This document shows, in pieces, positions 32,423-46,000 of a stretch of 64,000 bases of DNA. The number at the start of each line of letters is the position of its first letter. Position 1 is the stretch's first letter. The position numbers were made by a program, and so were the translations under genes. This DNA comes from Nemertoderma westbladi. Taxonomy: Eukaryota; Xenacoelomorpha; Nemertodermatida; Nemertodermatidae. Under the pieces are notes generated by a model. It did not search any database. It saw nothing but the letters and a program-made list of their open reading frames with translations, and was not told where the DNA came from. The stretch covers positions 1 through 64,000 of the forward strand of contig JAUCBJ010005698.1 of NCBI GenBank assembly GCA_032718475.1. The letters are read 5' to 3'.

Positions 32423-34056
32423 CTACCTAAACCTCCCCTGACCCCTAAGATCCTTCAGTATCGGCCCTGCCCTCCTCCCCAACACCTTTCTCTCCTTCCT
32501 ATGTTTGACCTCGTCATCTTTCAGTCTACGCTGCTTGGGTGACGGCTCAACCGCCACAGTAAACTCACAGTCCCCCATCTGTTTACGCATTCTTGGCAAC
32601 CGCTTCCCAGCAACCCTGTCGCCTAGAGCAACGCCAACCTCCTCCTTAGAACTCCCACCAACGAACGAACTGAAATCTTCCCCGGGTTTCAACTCGTAAA
32701 ATTTCGTTGTATTCTGACGTGACTCCGTAACAGTTTTCGTGTCGACAGATTTCCCGCGAGTTCTATTAGTTGCTTTAGAAACTCGATTTAAATTCTCGGT
32801 TAATTTACTGACATTCTCCCGCGGTTTCTTAGATTCCTCGGAACCATCATCGGACACCTCATAGAACTCGCTTTGTTTATCGGCCTCGGTGAATTTGAAT
32901 TTCCCGCGGTCGCCCCGGGGATTGGCTCGCTTGTAATCCTCGCTGTCTGGGTCCACCTCAAGGTCCGGGTTGCTAAACAACGCCGCGAACCTGGCATCCG
33001 TAACCGGCGTCAACGACTCAACATCCTCCTTCACTCCCCCCATTTCTTCATCTTTCTTCCCTTTCTTTTCCCTGACTAACTTCCGCTCCCGTAAATACCT
33101 CAACGCCATCAACTTGTTGACTCGCGGCAATTTCTTTAATTTAACTCGATTTTCTCTCACCTCCTCGATCTTCGCCTGTATTTTCTCCCGACGGTACCGC
33201 TGGTACGCGAATGGGTCGGCCAGCTGACTAGCCCGTTTGTACAGCCGAATATCGATAAAGTAGCCGTGCATGTAGGGGTAGACGAGGTTGGTGCCAACGA
33301 CGTGAGAGAGCCCGAGGGAGTTGAGTTCGCGAGGAGTTGTAAAGCGGTAGTCGTCGTACACGGAAACCTCGTCGGTCTCCTCTAATTCCTCGGTGAGGCT
33401 GTCCAGGAAGGAGCACCAAGAGGGAGCCGCTCCCAACTCGGGGAGGTAGTAGACCCCGGTCTCGGGGGCCTCGAGAGCGAGGAGGATCAGTCCGGATTCC
33501 GGGAACCGAGCGGCGGCGCGGACCTCGGCCGGAGGCTCGATCGCGGTGAACGGCGCGCCAGAATCCGCGCGCCACAACTTTAGGACTTTTGCGTCGGCGG
33601 AGTAGACGAGTCCGGCCGCCGCCTCGTCGACGAACCCCAGCGAGTGGATCGGGAGGTCGTACTGGTGTTCCTTCCGGAGGAACGGCTTGTCGGAACGCAG
33701 ATCGTAGAGGAGGACCGCCCCGGAACGCGTTCCCACCCCGAGTTCCACGGAGTTGCGGAACGCGAGGGCCGTGGTTCCGGATTCGGAAGGGAGACTTCCG
33801 ACTCGACGCGGCGTCCGGCGCGGGTCCCACAGCTCGACAGTACCGGCACCCGCCGCCAGGAGGCCGTGGCGTGGGTTCAGGGCCAGACAATCGAACCCCC
33901 CCGCGGTCTCGCTGAGTAGCGAACGGAGGAATCGGCCCTGCTCCAGGTTAATCCGGAATATTTCCGGCCCGTCGCCGGCCACGTAAAGGTCGCAGTTGCC
34001 ATGGTGATACAACAGATCACGACCGAAACGCGGAACTCGTAGTTTATAGTATTTAC
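32423..34056 (-). CDS. NOL10: NOL10 exon 3 (most of the protein)
   Basis: Acceptor TTTTTTTTACTTCAG; the frame continues from exon 2 as HG/KYYKLRVPRFG. It encodes about 544 residues, most of the propeller, NUC153 block and C-terminus. The part at 33230-34000 is strikingly GC-rich compared with the flanking AT-rich DNA. An ATG at 34090 upstream of the acceptor is intronic. Confidence 0.95.
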
Positions 34057-37000
34057 CTGAAGTAAAAAAAACAGTAAATTTATTTGCCATAAAAATATTT
34101 CATTATCGTGACAAACTTCGAAAACTACAAAATAAATTAATTAAAATTAAAAATATTTATATTTTCCCTTATAGCTGATGACAATTAATTAATTAATTAA
34201 CAAACAATACAACAATAATGAAGAACAAAAACAAATGATAGTTAACAGTTTATGTTACAGATGTTACAAGAGTACTCTCAGAATCACTAGAGGGAGCCCA
34301 ACGGCTCCTCAGCTCATTAGAACATGCTGCTTCTAGTGTTGGTCTATTCGTTAACTTCTGGAAGACCAACATTCTGACAGTTAACTTTGAAAGTCCTCAG
34401 CAAGTCTCTGATCGGATGAGCATAAGCTCAAAAGATGGTATGCTTGAGCATGTGGATGACTTCTGTTACCTGGGATCATGGATCCGGAAGTCAGGTGAGG
34501 ACCTTCGAATACGTAAGGGAAAGGCATGGGCAGCCTTGAATAGGCTTTCCAGGATTTGGAAGTCACCGAGAATTAATCGGAAACCCCCTAAGGTCCGATT
34601 ATTTAGAGCAGCAGTAGTTCCAGTACTCATCTATGGGAGTCCATGCTGGGCTCTAACTGCTGAGGACACCAAATCTCTGGATGGCACATTCACAAGAATG
34701 CTACGCCGGGTACATTGTGTCAAGTACAATGCACACATCTCCAACCAGACACTATATAACATTGGAGGTGTCTCATTGGTTCCCCCAAGCTTGACACTAG
34801 AACAAAGTCGCCTCTGCTTTGCAGGACATTGCTTTCGCCGTGAGGACCAGCCAGTGCATAATGTTGTACTTTGGCAGTCTCATGGAGTGAATAAGCATGG
34901 TGGACAGCCCATGACTTCCTTGAGACGCATCTTAAAGGACACTGGCCTTAAAGATGCGGATGATCTAGCAAATGTCATGGGTGATAGGGAGTTGTGGCGG
35001 CGAAATTTTGTCGACAAGCCGACACAGCATTCTTAATATATATGTAATATATATATATATAATGCAGCTGCAATGTAGTATGCCGATCGTAGTAGTATGT
35101 TAAGACAACCAGTTTATTTTATAGTAACCAGTTTATGTTACAGTAACAAGTTTGTTTATGTTACAGTAACAAGTTTGTTTATGTTACAGTAACCAGTTTA
35201 TGTTACAGTAACAAGTTTGTTTATGTTACAGTAACCAGTTTATGTTACAGTATCCAGTTTATGTTACAGTAACCAGTTTATGTTACTGTAACCAGTTTAT
35301 GATACAGTAACCAGTTCATGTTACAGTAACCAGTTTATGTTACAGTAACCAGTTTATGTTACAGTAACAAGTTACCATGTTTATTTAATTGTTTAATGTA
35401 ATATATTATAATTAAATTGAAATATAAATTATACTGAATTACGAGGTTTACATAAACTGATAAGCCTACCCTATATGAGATAGTTGTTATTTTAGTTTTT
35501 ATATCATCATAAAAAACATAAAAATATGAATGATAAAATAAACGGCCCATGTGAAGAATACCAGACTTTCTGCCGTTATATTTCACTTTGCAGTTACCCC
35601 CATGTGAAGAATACCAGACTTTCTGCCGTTATATTTCACTTTTCAGTTACCCCCATGTGAAGAATACCAGACTTTCTACCGTTATATTTCACTTTGCAGT
35701 TACCCCCATGTGAAGAATACCAGACTTTCTGCCGTTATATTTCACTTTGCAGTTACCCCCATGTGAAGAATACCAGACTTTCTGCCGTTATATTTCACTT
35801 TGCAGTTACCCCCCATGTGAAGAATAACAGACTTTCTACCGTTATATTTCACTTTGCAGTTACCCCCATGTGAAGAATACCAGACTTTCTGCCGTTATAT
35901 TTCACTTTGCAGTTACCCCCATGTGAAGAATACCAGACTTTCTACCGTTATATTTCACTTTGCAGTTACCCCCATGTGAAGAATACCAGACTTTCTACTG
36001 TTATATTTCACTTTGCAGTTAACCCCATGTGAAGAATACCAGACTTTCTACAGTTATATTTCACTTTGCAGTTACCCCCATATGAAGAATATCAGGTTTT
36101 CACCAAAAACGCAGGTTACAGAAGGGCTGAATCTAACCAAAACAATAAATGAATTGGTATATGTACAGATTTTATACGACATAAATAAGCACTAAAAAAC
36201 AGTTAATAAAGATAAATTAAAAAAAAATAATAATCATATATAAAATTTCAATAAAAAGTCGACCGAAAAGTGAAATCCTAGTATTCTTCACATGGGCGAA
36301 AAAACATTTTATTAGTACCGGTACCGGTACGGTACACGGGTACAGGTTACTAACCTTTCACTCACTAAGATACTCATTAGAATAACTAACCCTTCGCCTC
36401 ATTAGATTGAATACCAACTAAGTTACTAACCGTTCACTCACCATGCTGTACATGGAATTCAAGGTTCCTATCCGATTGTAGGAAAACCAGTTTGGAGTAA
36501 TCGTCGGAAAGGAAACGGAACTTAACAGCCTCCGAGTCGAAACAACGTTCGAACTTCATCGATAATTCGTTTACGTCGTAACATCGCATACGCGGTTTGT
36601 ACGTTCCTGTGAATAATACTTCGGTATTAGTTATCAACAATAATCGCGGAAATGTTTCTTACAAGATTTATTTACATACCACCCCGTGTGATACTGTCAC
36701 ATCTACGATGTTAGCCAGATATTTTACAGATATTTTACATATAACCCCTTTTATAATAAATAAAAATAAGGTAGAATAAAACGTCTGTCCTTATCTGATC
36801 TGATCTGATCTGACGGCATCTGATCATATAACCAATCAGGAGAAAGAGATATAGGTAAATAGCCAATAGGGGATCAGGTTGCCATGTTACGTATCAGTAT
36901 CATCATATGAAATAGCAGTACAGCAGTAGGCCTTCAGGCATACCGGTATGCAGCCAATGCAGCAAAGGCATGTTAAAAATGCGATATACAGTAGGATGAA

Positions 37001-40000
37001 GGATGGCGGGTATGAAAGTTGTGTGATTGTCCCAGCAAAGATGGATAGTTTCAGATGTAAACTACTTTCGCAGATGTAGTTGGTGTTGAAACATTAAACA
37101 TTTATTAAAAACAATACAGCCTTTCTGCCTTTGCTGCAATATTTTAGTAATCTTTCTTGTTAAGTTTATTAATAGTTAAAGTTATTTATATTAAATATAA
37201 TTAATATTATTAAATAATGATACTGTGCTTATTAGTATATTACATTTAAAATATTTATTGTTTGTTTGTTACGCTAAAGGGAAGGCAGGAATAGGTACAG
37301 TACCTCTGTACAGTACTGTTACTGCCGAATATGGCGAAACACTTTAAAAACATTCCCCATATTACCCTGATTGCCACTGATACAGTGGAGTTTATTATAC
37401 CCAGACAATGAAGGAAGATGGGAAGGTGAGTGGAAGGTGGGAATCAAACGATGTTTTTACCTTCCAATTGAAGGAAAAGAGTAGGTTACAGCGGCGGCAA
37501 TTTCTAACCAAAACAATAAACGATGTTGTTGAAAATTTTCACCCACCGCCGAAAAATACAAGTTTCAGAATTCTTATGGAATTTTTACACATTCCATTGA
37601 ATTCCGAACCCTCACAAATCCGTATAACGCAAGAAACCCCATACTTCCGAAAAATACAAGTTTGAGATGTATAGTTGTTAGGACAATAACAATAAAACAA
37701 TAGATAGGACTATGAGTTGTCACAATCAATTGAACTATTGAATGAATTTTCAAAATTTCTTGCCGGCACCAAATTTTGCACACGGCACCGAAAAATACAA
37801 CGTTGATGATATGCCTGGCTGCCTGGTGCAATTCATAAAAATTCCAACGAGACTAGAACGCCTAAAACACCTATTGCGGAAAAAACATCTTCAAATAATC
37901 AATTTACAAAATTGAAATATTTCAAAATTTGGGGCTGGCACCAAAATTTGGCACCCGTCGCTAAAAACAAGATTAAAATTTCTAGCTTATTTTATATGAA
38001 TTCCTTTTAGTTAGTTTCAGTTAGTCTTTTAGTTAGTAGCATTAGTTTCAGAGAGGGGGGGGGGGGGGGGTGTTATATTGACTGACATGGGCAGAAACTT
38101 CAGTACTCATTTAGCTACCATTTAAGGATGCAATGCAGAGATGCCTCGCTAAACCCTTCAAAGCATTCGTGACGAAACGAAAACTACCTTGGCCCCCATG
38201 TCGGGGTTGAACCCACAACCTCCGTGAGATGTGAATTCAATATAACCACTACACCAAGAGGTAGAATAAAACGTCTGTCCTTATCTGATCTGATCTGATC
38301 TGATCTGACAGCATCTGATTCTATAACCAATCAGGAGAAAGAGATATAATATTTACCTAACTGTCTGTCTGTCTGTTAGGTAAATAGCCAATAGCTGAAT
38401 AAGGGATCACGTTTCAGGTTGCCTGTTACGTATCAGTATCAGCATATGAAGTAGCAGTACAGGCATATCGGTATGCATCTAAATGCACAAAGGCATGTTA
38501 TTGTATATTAATAATGCGATATAGGATGAAGGATGGCGGGTATGAAAGTTGTGTGATTGTCCCAGCAAAGATGGATAGTTTCAGATGTAAACAACTTTTG
38601 TAGATTTAGTCTGTTAGTTGGTGTTGAAACATTAAACTTTTATTAAAAACAATACAGCATTTGCTGCAATATTTTTTTCGTAAATCTTTCTTGTTAATAG
38701 TTATCATTATTAATAGTTAAAGTTAATTATATTAATTATAATTAATATTATTAATTAAGTACGGTAATGATTCTTATTAATAAATTACATTTAAAATATG
38801 TATGAAATTTAAGAATTTTATTAATTTTACTATTTATTAAAGAATATGGGAAGGTGGATGGGAATGTGGGAATTTATAAACACTTAATACCTTCCAATTG
38901 AAGGAAAAGAGCAGGTTACAGCGGCTGTAATTTCTAACCAAAACAATAAACGACGTTGTTGCCTACAAATTGAGGGAAAGGAGCAGGTTACCGAGACAGG
39001 GTTTTCTAACCAAAACAATAAACGATTTTGTTACCTACCAATTGAGGGAAAGGAGAATATGTTACCGCGGCGGCTTGTTTACACAGTTACACCCGTCACC
39101 TTCTTACTAACCGTCCTACTGACTGATCAATAGATCATCCCCCTCAAAAATAAAGGACATCGCGCACGCGCATAAAAAACTTAATAAAGATAAATTTAAT
39201 AAAAAATATCGACCAATAAAAAATCGACCGAAAAATGAAATCCTGGTATTCTTCACATGGGCGAAGAATACCAGACTTTCTGCCGTTTTATTTCACTTTG
39301 CAGTTACCCCTATGTGAAGAATACTAGGTTTTCACCAAAAACACAGGTTACAGAAGGGCTGAATATAACAGGTTATAAGACATAAATAAGCTCTATAATA
39401 CACTCAATAAAGATAAATTAAAAAAGAATTAAAATCTTCAAATATAAAATTCCAATAAAAGTCAACCGAAAAGTGAAATCCTGGTATTCTTCACACGGGC
39501 GGTATTCTTCACATGGACCGACACCAAAATTAGGCACCAGCCGCTAAAAACAAATTTAAAATTTCTAGCTTATTTTATTTGAATTCCTTTTAGTTCGTTT
39601 CAGTTAGTCTTTTAGTTAGTATCGTTAGTTTCAGAGCGGGAGGTGTTATATAGACACCCCCCCCCCCCCCGGGTTTAAGGGGAATACCGGGGAAACTTCA
39701 CATGCTGACATAGGCAGAAAGTCCAGTACTCATTTAGCTACCATTTAAGGTAGCTAAACATTCGTGCCGAAACGAAAACTACCTTGGCCCCATGCCGGGG
39801 TTGAACCCACAACCTCCGAGAGATGTGAATTCAATATAACCACTACACCAAAGTGCGCTCTGAACCAAGGTGGAACAAGTGTCAGATACCGTCAGATCAG
39901 ATCAGATCAGATCAGATAAGGACAGACGTTTTAGCCATCCTACTACACCAAGGTGGGCTCTGAACCAAGGTGGAACAAGTGTCAGATACCGTCAGATCAG

Positions 40001-43000
40001 ATCAGATCAGATAAGGACAGACGTTTTAGCCATCCTACTTTTATAATATATAATATAGATATAATTTGAACAGAATATATTATATTGTATTAAAAAGGTC
40101 GTCTTTCAATTACGTAATCCAACTGGTTATTATTTTAAACTCATAGTAATTTAGGGTATAGATAAACACGTCAATAAACAAATTAATCACTTAATATTAT
40201 AATAATAACTATTTAATTTACAAAAATAAAGTAAATTTTTTTGTCTGAATTTTTAATCTGCATTTTCGAGGAATAGTAAATTCCATATTGTTTTCGAATT
40301 CGAATGTCGAGGAAAAAATGCTTTTATTTTATCTTAATAAAACATTTTAATCCTAAATTTTTAATAATTACCAAAGTAATTTCTGGTATTGAATAAATAC
40401 TGCGAAATCAATAGGATAACATTATAGATCGTTGATTGGATAATTACATTTTAATCAGCATTTTTGGAAGTAATACCGTATAATCTACATTATTGTACGC
40501 AGAAATGACTTCATTTTAAGAAGTTTTGCGGACAATAAATAAGTAATAATGTGTGAAAATAGGTACTGAGATGCTCTCGCGTGAAGTGGCGCAGTGGGTG
40601 GGGGCTCGGGGATGGGGCTGGTCTCCCGTACGCCAATGGCTAGGGGATGGGGCTGGTCTCCCGTACGCCAACGGCTAGGGGCTCGGGGATGGGGCTGGTC
40701 TCCCGTACGCCAACGGCTAGGGGCTCGGGGATGGGGCTGGTCTCCCGTATGCCAACGGCTGGCTAGGGGCTCAAGGATGGGGCTGGTCTCCCATACGCCA
40801 ACGGCTAGGGGCTTGGGGATGGGGTTGGTCTCCCGTATGCCAACGGCTAGACTAAGCAAAGTGTATTATTATTTGCTTTTGGTGTTATCAATTATTGACT
40901 ATGGTTATTATATACTATGGTGGGGGTGTTGTGGCTGAATTAATTAATAATTTTGCATTGTTATTATTAATCCGTTAAATACTGTATATTGTGGTAATTA
41001 TTTAGTAGTAATTACACTGTGTTCTATCTCGTGAAAATAGGTACAATGGTCCTACAGTAAGTTATTAGTTTATTAATTATTTTCTCTCGTTAAAGTTGTA
41101 CTAGTGTAATTACGTTTTATATTGGTTTTAGAGTAGCGTTATGTATTTAATAAATTATACTCTCGAGTTAAATTGGGGTTAAATAAAAAGTGTTAGTGAG
41201 GCTGTTCGCGCTTTCAGACCTTTGGCAGTTTAACCCACCAAATTAAGATGTCTTCTAGATATTAAATCAGTTTTTAGTCTATGACACGTATTTGATTCAC
41301 TACACTAGTCGAAACCAATCCGTGCGCGACCATTCACCCGCTGGATATTCCCGGGAGATTGGGTTCGACGGTTTAATTTTGTTGCTATGTAAGCCTAATG
41401 TATTATTCGACTGACAGTATTATATAATCTCTGACAATATTATTTACCTTCGGGAATATTAACAGTTCCTTTAGGACGTGGCACTTTATCTACATAAACA
41501 GAGTTATGACTTAAACTACTCACAACGATATGGCTTAATTATAATTCACATATATGGCGCATTCTTTAGGAATTGCTTCTTTAACAGACTCACTCATACA
41601 CAATGCTGCACAATACTGCACACTAATCTGCCAATCTTCACTGATTTTAGTCACATATAAAAGGAACACAGACTGACTCATGTAGGGTCTATCAAATAAC
41701 ATTAGATTCACTTCAAACCACTTTAACATAAGTCACAATCGTTTATCTGTAACCCTTCTCTCTTACCTTCGGTATATCAAGAATATTGGGTTTCGGGGTG
41801 ATTTATCGTTATTCCAATATAATAATTCATCAACCATATTATGAAGAACTGACAGTAAATAGCAGTATAAAACAACAACTGAACACTGATTGTTATGAGT
41901 TTGCAATGTTTCAGCAGTCAGGATGTATGATCAGTCAGCAGTTGATTCCATGAGTCAGGTAGGTTAAAGGATATATGCCCTTTATAATTAAACCTACTAG
42001 TGTAAGACTAAAAACAGTAAAGCACAAAATACTTCCAAGCCGTTCTTTCTTTGGCTCAGGACTGAATGTAAACAATGCACATAGGCATTGCGTCATTTCT
42101 CGGAAATTTTCTGTACAAGGAGCCACAAAAACGCTCCAATTGGCTGACTGAACTGAGAGACGCCGTAGAACAAAGGAAATCAACACGTATGAATGTCAGC
42201 TGTTAACCGTAGTCATAGTAACTACTGTTCAAGAGTAGCTATCACCCCTTTGCGTCACGAATTGCCATAGAATCATAAAATATGCCTTTCACAGTACACA
42301 TACGGAGGAAATAGGTCTTAGATCCTCTAAAAACACCGATACAGCAATAATACGGTCTCTTACACTTATTAAATCAACTACAGAGTATTTTAATGTAAAA
42401 GATAATAAAAATAACGGGGCAATTCAGCAAAGGCTTTTACACCGCTCCCAGAAAATGGGATTTTCAGTCTATAAAATATAAAAATCACAGTTTCTAAAAC
42501 ATAAAGATACTCTAAACAGTTAGTCTTTCTTACGCAGACGGCGTTTACGCAGTTTTTTGAGGCTAGCAAGAGTCTTTTTCTCTTTGGGGGGAGCCACTTT
42601 ACTAGGAGGGCCATAACTCCTGGGTGAAGGGTGCAATATGATTGCATCAGAAGGTGTAGGATTGTGGTCGAGGTATCTGCCGTTTCGATATGCTTCTCCT
42701 CGAGCTTATTTTCCTCCGCTCGTAGCTGGATACGTTCATCCAAAAACTCTCGCAGAGAATAGGATCGTCCAAGTTCGATAACTTCTCAGAGATTCTGGAT
42801 TTCCCAATCGAATTGAGATAAGGCCAATTCGTGTATCGATTGGACTCACTGTTATAACTTACGTTTATCTGAACAAACGCAGGTTTCCTTTTTGATCTTT
42901 ATAAAATAGCGTTTAACTCGTTTCGTACAACGCTCTCCTTCACCTTGATGAGGGGTTGTATCGCGTTAAACGTGGACGACCATACGGTTGGATAGTGATA

Positions 43001-46000
43001 TTAGGTGTCCGCGTCACAATCCGGCTAGGTAAGATGGGCGGCTAGCTAGAAATCACTGTCGGAGTGTTACCGATTAATTGTTAGGGTAGCACTAGATCTT
43101 TGAACAGTGAATACAGTCCGCGAGGATCCGCGACACCACCAAGATCGCAGGTCTGAGGTCCAACTAAGGAATGAGGAGGTTTGACCGAGCATTCCGAAAC
43201 TCTGATCATTGGTTTATTTAAGGATCGTCTGAATCGAACGAGCGTAGGTGATACATTGAACAAGTTTCGCTCGAAACTCCTGTAAGTATAGCGAATAAAA
43301 CCGTGTTTAAAGCAACGTCTCCGTGGATGCTTATGTCTTTCCGTTTGTTGGTTGGGTCTTGGGCATTCATCGCAATAATACCCAAAAACGTACGTCTTGT
43401 AGGGGGAACGCGTGTGATCTTTCTCCAGCTTACAATATTCCTCCATCCGTTCGAAGCTATTCGGTACAACAGGTAGCGGTCGATCGGCGGTAAGATACAT
43501 CATAGGGGAATCGGGCCGTTTGAGTTCTACCATGCAGTCATGATGTATACCTTGAGGATATCGAGTTTCTAGATTTTGTTGACTGGCAATATTGCGATAT
43601 GTTTCTATCAGGAATTCCAGATAATCGTTGAAGTCGCTGCGTTTATCCGGCTCCTCAACGTCTTCTCTTTCGATTCGGTTTCGCATAGAATTCTCATGTT
43701 CGATTCTCGGTTTATTGTTCCGCCTCCGCTGGGTATGATATTTAAATAGAACCATTTCCCCTTTGGTGTCTATATCGTCTATATCGTGTAAATCGATAGG
43801 ATGACCAGTAGTTAAGAAGGCCATATACGTACCATTACGCTGCGTATATCGAGCAGCGAATTTTCTATAGTCCAACTCACGCGCGAGCTGCTCTTGGGAC
43901 ATTGGCGGTTCGATATAACGACCATCGTCCTCCGCAGCAGTTGGACTAACGTCGCCGCGTATTAAGCTATCAACAAACGCTTGCAAAAGTAGAGTATATC
44001 GCTCCCCGATACCAAGAACATCTTCTATCAACTCCGTCATGTCTGCTATATATGAGTTTATCCACATTATAAGGAGTTTATATTCAGGCTAGCGAGCGTC
44101 GCTGCCTACTCCAATTAACCCCCGGACAGTACGAGATCCTCAGCGCCGATGTGTCGTCGCCGCTGTACTTTCGCCAACGACGTAGCCGCACAACGACAAC
44201 GACAACCGACACAAGTCACTCGACTGTCCGTCCCAAAGACTTAGATGTACTTCAGGTTTTCCTTGGAGAGTTAGGTTACTTTTACGATTGCGACTAGCTA
44301 CTGTAAACACACCTTAGCAGTAACATTCACCTATAAACTCACAAATACCACACACACAACTTGTCACAAATTACACACATTCGGGCCATTTGTCCGTTAG
44401 TCAATGCCTTCCAGAATGTCACTGTATTATTATGTATCCTTGGATACTAGTAGTGCGCTATTTATTCTCTATGCTATTCAATGGGACAGGCTTTCTATTG
44501 TTCTTTTAACTCAATTCTAATTCTAGCGTGGTTGTTGCTATGGTGACATTATGCAAAGCTAGCGGTAGAATTAGGGTAGTTCCAATGCATACAGATCTGG
44601 GATGTTATTTAATAGTATTCTTTAATAGTCAATGTTCTGTTTTATACATGACTTTATGAATTTTATCGGCTATTGACTATGTTTGGGAGACTTTCACACA
44701 CTCGTACGCATGATAAGATAAATCTCCGCTCCCTTGATTTATTAATTAATGGAATTTTGGGAACTTTATAAATTGCGTAAAATGGCAATTTATTAAATTC
44801 ATTAAAAGGCATGAATTTAACTTGATTCCCTGAAATTTTATTATTTGATAATTAAATGGACATATTTGGATTCCAGAACATGTCTGGGGACACAAGATCC
44901 TTAATTCTATGACAATTGTCTTTTTAAGAATATCGGTAAATGCTACGATATCTTAATTGACTAGAATTGTTGAAGGATCTGAATTTTACAGATTTTGACT
45001 TATTTGATTTGTAAATATTAACTAATTAATATTTGAGATGGGCACCGATTTATTCCAGAACTTGTCTGGGGACGTTAACCACTGATTCTATAATTTGTCT
45101 TTCAAGTATATCGGTGGGTGCCACGATATCTTAATCGACTAGAATTACAGATGGTCAAAGGGTTTAACAGATTTATTTTGCGTTATACGCTACTGTTAAA
45201 GGGACATCACGCTACTATATGTATTATTTAATATACGGTATGAGAGCAATATCGCACGAAGCAATGTCAGTGTGAAGAGGCAAGTCGTTTCCAAGGTCTA
45301 CCCAGAGCTTGGTTTAGCCGAGACACGAGGATCTGAACTTTGCATTCCTAATACTCTGCCTACCAATAATACTTAAATATAGTAGTGGCTTTATTGTACT
45401 TTAATAAGTACGGACATTTCATCTTACTGTAGTTACGTATTTGTAATGTAATACGGACAGTAAGGAAGAAGGAAAAGAATTATTTCTTGCCGTCGCATTA
45501 AATATAATATATACGTAATTAAGTAATAAACGCGAATATATATTGCACTAATCTACTAAATAATCGCTAAAATAACATTCTACTGAATAAAATTAAAGAA
45601 AACGATTATAATAGAATTACATAGTAATACATACATAAATATAAAAATAATAAAATAATATAAAATAATAGAGTCACACACCCACTCCATATGTTGTTAC
45701 GTTATGGAGTCCCTAGATGTTTGAAGGATTAGGGAGGTGGTCGTGGGAAGAGAATCTTGCCTTCCACAGTTTCCGGAGAGTCCTCCATTCCCTTCCGATA
45801 AACACAAACGACCGACTGGGTGATTGAGTCGCTGCATCCTGAATACAATTCCAGGTTTCCTCTTCGTCCTGGAATAGTGACGATAGAAACATCGCTCAAA
45901 GTATATGACGGCGTCACAAAGCCGATTCCAGGAGCTATAGTGGTCCGTCGCTCTCTGCAGGAGAGGTGAGAGTCTCTGCGAGACGTCTGATGTTCCAGAG

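Larger units (their letters stand above)
36772..40040. repeat. Duplicated block in NOL10 intron 1 with (TCTGA)n tracts
   Basis: 36772-37520 and 38266-38960 are diverged direct copies (AAAACGTCTGTCCTTATCTG, AACCAATCAGGAGAAAGAGA, AAAGATGGATAGTTTCAGAT, AGCAGGTTACAGCGGC). (TCTGA)n runs lie at about 36796 and 38282, and in the inverse orientation at about 39896 and 39996. GGTTACAG...CTAACCAAAACAATAAACGA is further repeated three times in 38890-39075. The region also holds the two SINE-like copies. Confidence 0.8.

Noticed and set aside
33228-33890. 220-codon minus-strand ORF rich in Arg and Pro
   Set aside because: Out-of-frame shadow of the GC-rich NOL10 exon 3.
34057-34090. ATG at 34090 as start of NOL10 exon 3 protein
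   Set aside because: It lies in the intron, upstream of a strong acceptor; exon 2 joins in frame at 34056.
38189-38262. Functional tRNA gene
   Set aside because: A- and B-box-like sequences are present but the acceptor stem does not pair and the sequence continues as a repeated SINE body found twice.
41535-42186. 64- and 83-codon ORFs as genes
   Set aside because: Both lie wholly within the LTR and occur identically in the other LTR; no protein family match.
43081-44067. Envelope protein, making the LTR element retrovirus-like
   Set aside because: No signal peptide, membrane segment, or fusion-protein features are visible.
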